Positions 59,423-64,000 of a stretch of DNA of 64,000 bases are shown here, one piece after another; position 1 is the first letter of the stretch, and the number at the start of each line of letters is the position of its first letter. The position numbers were made by a program, and so were the translations under genes. The stretch is from Bacillus pseudomycoides (GTDB taxonomy: Bacteria > Bacillota > Bacilli > Bacillales > Bacillaceae_G). The stretch covers positions 219,920-283,919 of the forward strand of contig NZ_CP064267.1 in NCBI RefSeq assembly GCF_022811845.1, written 5' to 3'. Below the pieces are notes generated by a model. It saw only the letters and a program-made list of their open reading frames with translations, searched no databases and was not told the origin of the DNA.

Positions 59423-60817
59423 TTAATTTTCTAACGGAAGCTGAAATGTAATTTTAGTACCGTTTCCTTTGGTGCTTTCTACTGCAATTTCTCCACCGTG
59501 AGCTACGATGATTTCCTTTACAATTGCCATTCCTAAACCTGAACCACTTTTTGGATCTGTATTTGTACCACGGAAGTATCGATCAAAAATATGTGGTAAA
59601 TCATTTTTATTTATTCCGTCACCATTGTCCTCAATCGTAACTATGGCGTATCCGGATGTTTGTTTTATACGAACTTGTATTAATGTTTTAACATCAGTAT
59701 GAATGAGCGCATTATTCAATAAGTTTACTGTGACACGTTGAATTAATCCCTGATCTGCTTTTATAATTAGTTCTTCCTGAGGGCATTCAAATTCAATTAA
59801 TCGATTCTCATAATAAGGCATATTCATGAATTCAATAATTGTTTCTCGGGTGAGATTCACAATATCTACTGTAGTTTTATGGATAGGTAACAACGCATTC
59901 TTCAATTGATATGTAAGTTTTAAATCATCAATCAATTTTTCAATATAAATTGATTTACTTTGAATTACTTCTGCATATTTGTACATTTCTTGTGCAGTAA
60001 TTTTATACTCCCGATTCCCTATAACTTCACTATAGCCTTTAATAGAAGAAAGCGGTGTCTTTAAATCATGAGAGATGTTTATAATCCATTCTGCTCGCAT
60101 CGTATCTAGTCTTTTTCTTTGAACGTTAATATCCTTTAGTTGATGTGATAACTGATTCAGATTTGTATACACCTCTGCATAGATTCCCTTTTCCTCCGGT
60201 ACTTGTTTATATTGTCCTTGTTTTAATTTATTAATATGTTCAATTATCATGACAACAGGTTTTGACATATACCTTGCCACAATGTAAGCAAATAATAAAA
60301 TACAAACTACTGTTACTCCTATTAACATTAAAATCCCATATGGATAGAAGCTAGATAAATTATTGAAATTCAAATAGACAGATTTTCGCAATGCTTTGTC
60401 TGACGGGAAAGCGACAATGTAACTTTCTACTTGTGTACTTTTATCTAACTTACCCACAAACGTTGTATAATTCCCAATATCGTACTTATAGCGTAAAATC
60501 AAATCGCTAGGAGTATAGTGAGTTGGTGTATTTTTAGGCTTATACATTTGAAATACTTCATCACTATTATGATTTAATACTTGTAACCATGCCCCATGTT
60601 CTTTTAAAAATTTTTTCCCTTTATTTGTTATAGAAATATTTTCATTTTCTACTGTGATTTCTTTTTGAAAAGCTAATACTGAGCGTTCTGGATTGTCCAT
60701 TCCCTCATAGTTATAAGTAAATACTAAATAACTAAAAGCAAAAAATTGAACGATTAGGATAAACATAATTAATCCTATTAATGATGCAATATATAGTCTC
60801 GTGACCTTCCACTTCAT
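59423..60817 (-). CDS. Sensor histidine kinase of the immunity cassette
   Basis: 464 residues. TM1 (about 10-35), extracytoplasmic loop of ~120 residues, TM2 (about 160-180), HAMP-like linker, HisKA NISHDLKTPLSSIKGYSEVI, N box NLLNNALIHT, G1 EDNGDGINK, and G2 SGSGLGMAIVKEIIVAHGG. Overlaps the response regulator gene by 4 nt (ATGA). 86 nt before the ATPase gene. Expected to sense the peptide and switch on the transporter. Confidence 0.85.
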   Translation of the reverse strand: MKWKVTRLYIASLIGLIMFILIVQFFAFSYLVFTYNYEGMDNPERSVLAFQKEITVENENISITNKGKKFLKEHGAWLQVLNHNSDEVFQMYKPKNTPTHYTPSDLILRYKYDIGNYTTFVGKLDKSTQVESYIVAFPSDKALRKSVYLNFNNLSSFYPYGILMLIGVTVVCILLFAYIVARYMSKPVVMIIEHINKLKQGQYKQVPEEKGIYAEVYTNLNQLSHQLKDINVQRKRLDTMRAEWIINISHDLKTPLSSIKGYSEVIGNREYKITAQEMYKYAEVIQSKSIYIEKLIDDLKLTYQLKNALLPIHKTTVDIVNLTRETIIEFMNMPYYENRLIEFECPQEELIIKADQGLIQRVTVNLLNNALIHTDVKTLIQVRIKQTSGYAIVTIEDNGDGINKNDLPHIFDRYFRGTNTDPKSGSGLGMAIVKEIIVAHGGEIAVESTKGNGTKITFQLPLEN

Positions 60818-61514
60818 CTTACATCACCTTTTGTATTAAGTTTATATCCGAGTCCCCTTACTGTTACAAGATAATGGGGTTTGGAAGGATTATCCTCTAT
60901 TTTTTCTCTTAAATGTCTCATATGTACCATCATAATATTGTCATTACCCAGATATGTTTCGCCCCAGATAGCTTCATATAAGCGGGCCTTACTAAAAATT
61001 TGATTTGGGTTTTTTATTAAAAATAGTAATATATTAAATTCTTTTGCTGTTAAAGATAGTAATGTATCACCCTTTAACACTGTTCCTTGTGCCTCATCTA
61101 TTGTAATGTCTCCAAACTGATACATAATACGAGCCTTTTCTTGATATTGATTGCGCCGAAAAAATGCTTTTATCTTATATGCTACTTCTTTCGGACTAAA
61201 AGGCTTTGTAATGTAATCATCACCACCTATACTTAATCCAAGTATTTTATCTAAATCTTCATTTTTCGCCGATAAGAAAAATATTGGAACGAATGTAAAC
61301 TGTCGAATTTGCTGACAAACACTATATCCATCTAAATCTGGAAGCATAATATCTAATATGATAAGATCTGGCTGTACTTGCTTACACATGCGTATTCCTT
61401 CTTCTCCTGTTGTATACGTATAAATATGTTGAAACCCCTCTTTCATTAAAACCGCTTCCAATAAATTTAAAATTTCTTTTCATCATCTACTATAAGAATT
61501 TTTTGTATAAACAT
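60814..61514 (-). pseudogene. OmpR-family response regulator, 5' frameshift
   Basis: The main frame (60814-61461, opening at TTG) lacks the first strand of the receiver. Upstream MFIQKILIVDDEK, carrying the acidic pair, is in another frame and would join EILNLLEAVLMKEGF if one A were restored near 61475. The remaining receiver (phospho-Asp in LIILDIMLPD, Lys in YITKPF) and winged helix (TVRGLGYKL) are intact. Without the Asp pair the protein should not be phosphorylated normally. A second candidate start with GAGGTG lies at 61533 but needs one more shift. Confidence 0.8.
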
Positions 61515-61747
61515 CTGGAATGTTATGTATCATCTATTGCACCTCAATATCTTTCTATATAATTTAAAATCAAATAGTGAACAGTATTACCTTAATTATT
61601 AATGTATCATTTTCATTCTACAGTAGAATAGCAATTTGAAAGTTTTCCCACTTATTTTAGGGAAATTATTATTTTTCGATATGGGTACGTTTATTTTTAA
61701 CTTTAAGTACATGTTTGGTTTTCCTTTATGAAAATTAAACATGTGTC

Positions 61748-61861
61748 ATCTAATACAACACAATATTAATTGTGTTGTATTAGATGCTATAAAAACTATG
61801 AATCCAGGACTCTAACGCAACACAATTTATAAAAAATGAGCATTTATTTATGCAACAGAAT
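61748..61861 (+). other. TnpI internal resolution site (IRS-like)
   Basis: Core: perfect 17-bp arms around ATTA (61748-61764, 61769-61785) containing ACAACACAAT. Two direct CAACACAAT / CAACAGAAT motifs follow at 61818-61826 and 61853-61861, then the tnpI start. An inverted core plus two direct accessory motifs is the arrangement described for Tn4430. Confidence 0.75.
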
Positions 61862-61883
61862 TTACAAGAGAGGAGGCAAATAC

Positions 61884-61973
61884 ATGGATGTGGCAAAACA
61901 GTTTTCTTCTTATCTAAAACAGGAGAAAAAAAGTGAGAACACTATTCAGGGATACACATTAGTGTTGATTTAA
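61884..61973 (+). pseudogene. tnpI: tnpI (tyrosine recombinase) N-terminal stub
   Basis: ATG 61884 after GAGAGGAGG; 29 codons, MDVAKQFSSYLKQEKKSENT, then IQGYTL and a stop. This is the start of the SAM-like N-terminal domain of a TnpI/XerC-type recombinase. The rest is missing; the following 220 bp hold no recognised coding. Confidence 0.65.
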
Positions 61974-62196
61974 AATAAAGTTTGATCATTTGTAAAAAAG
62001 TTTGATAAAAAGATCTATTTTGTAGAGTATTTCTTTATTCCACAATCAGGCCATATTGTGGAATACCATATTTAATTGATCGTGAAGAATATGAAAAAAT
62101 GTATTAAGCTAACGTGGCAAAAGAACAGGAAGGAGTTTTTGGTAGTCATAGGAAATTTTGACTATTAAGTAGATAAGTTATATAGGGGTACTGCCG

Positions 62197-62898
62197 CATG
62201 CCCATCAACTTAAGAACAGAAACAAAATGAACTTTCATTCATCAGGACTAAAATATTCTTAAAGTAGTGGTACACTCTTAAAAATGTGCATGCTAAATAA
62301 ACTTAGATAGGCATCATTTTAAAAAACTATGCAGCTTTATTTTGTCTTCTCAAACCACTATACTCATATACAATGCCCAGAATATCAAAGACTGTCTTCT
62401 TCTCATACCTATGAGATTTCCGTCCGTTTTTTTGTAAGAGATTAAAAAAATGGAGAAAAACCTTTGTTATTTCTTGGGTACCTTTTTGTAGAGCTTCGTA
62501 CGCCAAATACAGATGATCTTGAATTATGTAAATAGCTTTATATTCACTTAATTCTTTTTGCTTTTTCTGTAGTAACAGTTGTCTCATTTTGAACATAGTT
62601 GAAGAACAAAGAAAAATAGCGATTAATTGGCCATAAAGATGACATTCTAGACGCTCCCGCTTAACATTGTGACAACGATTGATACCAAAAAAAGATTTCC
62701 ATGTTTTGAATACAATCTCTATTTGCCAACGTAGAGAGTAGATATATAGATATCGCTGTAGTTCTTCAGCGAACAAATGAAACTCATCTTGAATCGATAG
62801 ATTCATACAAAAACGCCATCCTTTCTGTATATTTCTACAAAAAGAATAACGCTTTCTATGAATTATGGGTATAAATTCACCTTAGGTTGATTGTAATG
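62197..62898 (-). mobile_element. IS231 derivative with internal deletion (702 bp)
   Basis: Both ends are kept (CATGCCCATCAACTTAAGAA left; CTTAGGTTGATTGTAATG right) but ~950 bp of the 1.66-kb element is gone. The deletion fused the first 19 and last ~140 transposase codons in frame. It may still be mobilised by a full transposase such as that at 29.8-31.2 kb. Confidence 0.85.
62327..62806 (-). pseudogene. IS231 transposase, in-frame internal deletion
   Basis: 159 codons: MNLSIQDEFHLFAEELQRYL joined directly to YSLRWQIEIVFKTWKSFF and the normal C terminus. Both DDE Asp residues are lost; only the YREK part with the Glu remains. Confidence 0.88.
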
Positions 62899-62909
62899 TA
62901 TAGTGACCC

Positions 62910-63998
62910 CTAATAAAGTGTCATTCCTTGATCGTCTGCTAAATATTTTCCGATTCCATCTGATTCTAACATCTGAAGCTTGTATTTGTTTGACTTATCA
63001 CTAATCGTATCGGTGATGGATAAGTCTTTTACATTCACACGGGAAATGGAGAAATCACGATTAAGGACATAAGCGCGTTCTCCGTCCTGGCTAAAGACAA
63101 TGGCTTGCCGGGGTTCTGTGAAACCACTGATTGTCTTAATCACATGGTTATCAGAGACGTTGATCACATCGATAGTATTGTCCGCCTTGCTGCTTGCAAA
63201 AAGCAGTTTACCATCGGGCGACAAGGCTGCACCGTATGGCTCACGTCCAACTTTTACCTCGTTAACGATTTGTCCTAGAGAGATGTCCACTACGGAAATG
63301 CTGTCAAGACCGCTGTTTGCGGCATACAATGTTTGACCATCGGCAGTCACGGAGATTCCACGAATCATAGAGAAACCAATAATCTCACGTACGATGTTCT
63401 TAGTGGCTGCATCAACTACCGACACCTTATCTCCTTTAAAGTTTGTTACAAACACATATTTTCCGTTCGGAGAGACTGTAATACCTTGGCGTGGTTGGGA
63501 GAAACCAGTGATGACTGCAGTCGGTTTGCGTTTCACAAGGTCTATGACGGTTACAGAACTATGTGCCTGATTGTTCACGTACAGCGTCTTTCCATCGGGG
63601 CTGACGGTGGTGCCGAATGCACCTGGACCGACTACGACTTCATCCTTTAAGGTTAGGCTTTTTGCGTTGTAGAAACGTAAAGTGCCTAGCGTACTGTCCG
63701 AGACAACAAACTCTGAACCATTGTTAACGAATACGATGTTTCTCGGTGTAACAAAGCCATCGATTTTCTTGCGTAAAGTACCTTTAGCAAGGTCATAAAT
63801 AAGGATGGATTGTTCGCGACTATCTGAAACAATCGCAATCTGCTCATCGGGACTTATAGCGAGGGAGTTGTTAGTGATGCTTCCATCGAAGCTCTCCTTT
63901 GCCATAGAGCTTTTATTTTCAGTAAATGAGGCAAAAATGGCAGTCGGAAGAATAATAACAAACATCAAAGCTACAACCAATACACCTTTAAATTTCAT
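62910..63998 (-). CDS. Secreted YVTN-family beta-propeller protein
   Basis: 362 residues from ATG 63998 at the window edge; its ribosome site is outside, so the start is not proven. Signal peptide (MKFKGVLVVALMFVIILPTA). Seven or so repeats with SPDGKTLYVNN, SPNGKYVFVTN, TADGQTLYAAN and SPDGKLLFASS, each followed by a VxVxD strand, form a beta-propeller like those of surface-layer YVTN proteins. No enzyme motif seen; likely a cell-surface binding protein. It lies 11 bp beyond the IS231 end. GC is somewhat higher than its surroundings. Confidence 0.78.
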   Translation of the reverse strand: MKFKGVLVVALMFVIILPTAIFASFTENKSSMAKESFDGSITNNSLAISPDEQIAIVSDSREQSILIYDLAKGTLRKKIDGFVTPRNIVFVNNGSEFVVSDSTLGTLRFYNAKSLTLKDEVVVGPGAFGTTVSPDGKTLYVNNQAHSSVTVIDLVKRKPTAVITGFSQPRQGITVSPNGKYVFVTNFKGDKVSVVDAATKNIVREIIGFSMIRGISVTADGQTLYAANSGLDSISVVDISLGQIVNEVKVGREPYGAALSPDGKLLFASSKADNTIDVINVSDNHVIKTISGFTEPRQAIVFSQDGERAYVLNRDFSISRVNVKDLSITDTISDKSNKYKLQMLESDGIGKYLADDQGMTLY

Positions 63999-64000
63999 TT

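Larger units (their letters stand above)
56752..62196 (+). mobile_element. Decayed Tn3-family (TnpI-type) transposon with lantibiotic-immunity cargo
   Basis: Left terminal repeat (56752), five cargo genes on the minus strand, a TnpI-type internal recombination site (61748-61861) and the first codons of tnpI. It stops at an IS231 derivative inserted in a GGGGTACTGCCG sequence (62185-62196). tnpA and the right end are absent. Cargo between the left end and the resolution site is unlike standard Tn4430 (inference). Confidence 0.6.

Overview
The window looks like an accessory, mobile-element-rich stretch (plasmid or chromosomal island) of a Bacillus cereus group bacterium, probably close to B. 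thuringiensis. Signs are the low GC background, GGAGG-type ribosome sites, three IS231-type IS4 elements, IS240-type IS6 remnants, Tn4430-type Tn3 ends with a TnpI recombination site, many short IS231-ended repeats, a CYP102 fatty-acid hydroxylase and a GapN dehydrogenase. No rRNA, tRNA or CRISPR array was seen. All family names come from reading motifs; no database search was possible.

0-9.5 kb. After the tail of a peptidoglycan-binding protein lie two back-to-back elements, A (538-2327) and B (2336-6532). Each starts with TGT, ends with ACA, has perfect 5-bp flanking duplications (ATACA and CAAAT), and carries arrays of ~13-bp repeats at exactly the same spacing at both ends. The layout is that of Tn7/Mu-type (TnsB-bound) ends, but no transposase lies inside. 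Cargo is a dead epoxide hydrolase and a tnpB stub (A), and an SDR, a dead CPBP protease, an HD phosphohydrolase and a small protein (B). A broken SF1 helicase follows. A TnsA-like remnant lies far away at 52.3 kb.

9.5-15 kb. GNAT acetyltransferase, membrane proteins, an AbrB-type regulator, a frameshifted HNH nuclease, and an Rpn-type nuclease gene followed by two decayed tandem copies.

15-29.5 kb. An S9 peptidase divergent from a two-component system, a TetR regulator divergent from a CYP102 P450-reductase fusion, gapN, a truncated second copy of the TetR promoter region in front of an ABC-2/YhgE-type membrane protein, and cardiolipin synthase.

29.6-36 kb. Two IS231 copies in inverted orientation flank a MarR-MFS-(truncated) FAD monooxygenase unit in which each gene is preceded by the same TTCATATATGAA palindrome. 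A third TetR copy follows.

37-45.5 kb. MarR, pssA, a DedA relic, an AtpI-like gene, small membrane peptides, a LysR pseudogene whose start was cut off by a 138-bp IS6-ended element, and a divergent EamA/MocR pair.

45.5-56.6 kb. An IS150-type IS3 element, a GC-rich imported serine hydrolase, a PadR-DUF1048-ABC module with repeated operators, several decayed genes, a secreted beta-helix protein, a 26-residue hydrophobic peptide next to a ~70-bp inverted repeat pair, and a YgbA-family gene.

56.7-64 kb. A Tn4430-like terminal repeat, a lantibiotic-immunity-type cassette (two-component system plus LanFEG-like transporter), a TnpI resolution site and the first codons of tnpI form a decayed Tn3-family transposon cut by an internally deleted IS231. 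A secreted YVTN beta-propeller gene closes the window. Many genes are broken by one nonsense or homopolymer indel, so either real decay or residual sequencing error must be kept in mind.
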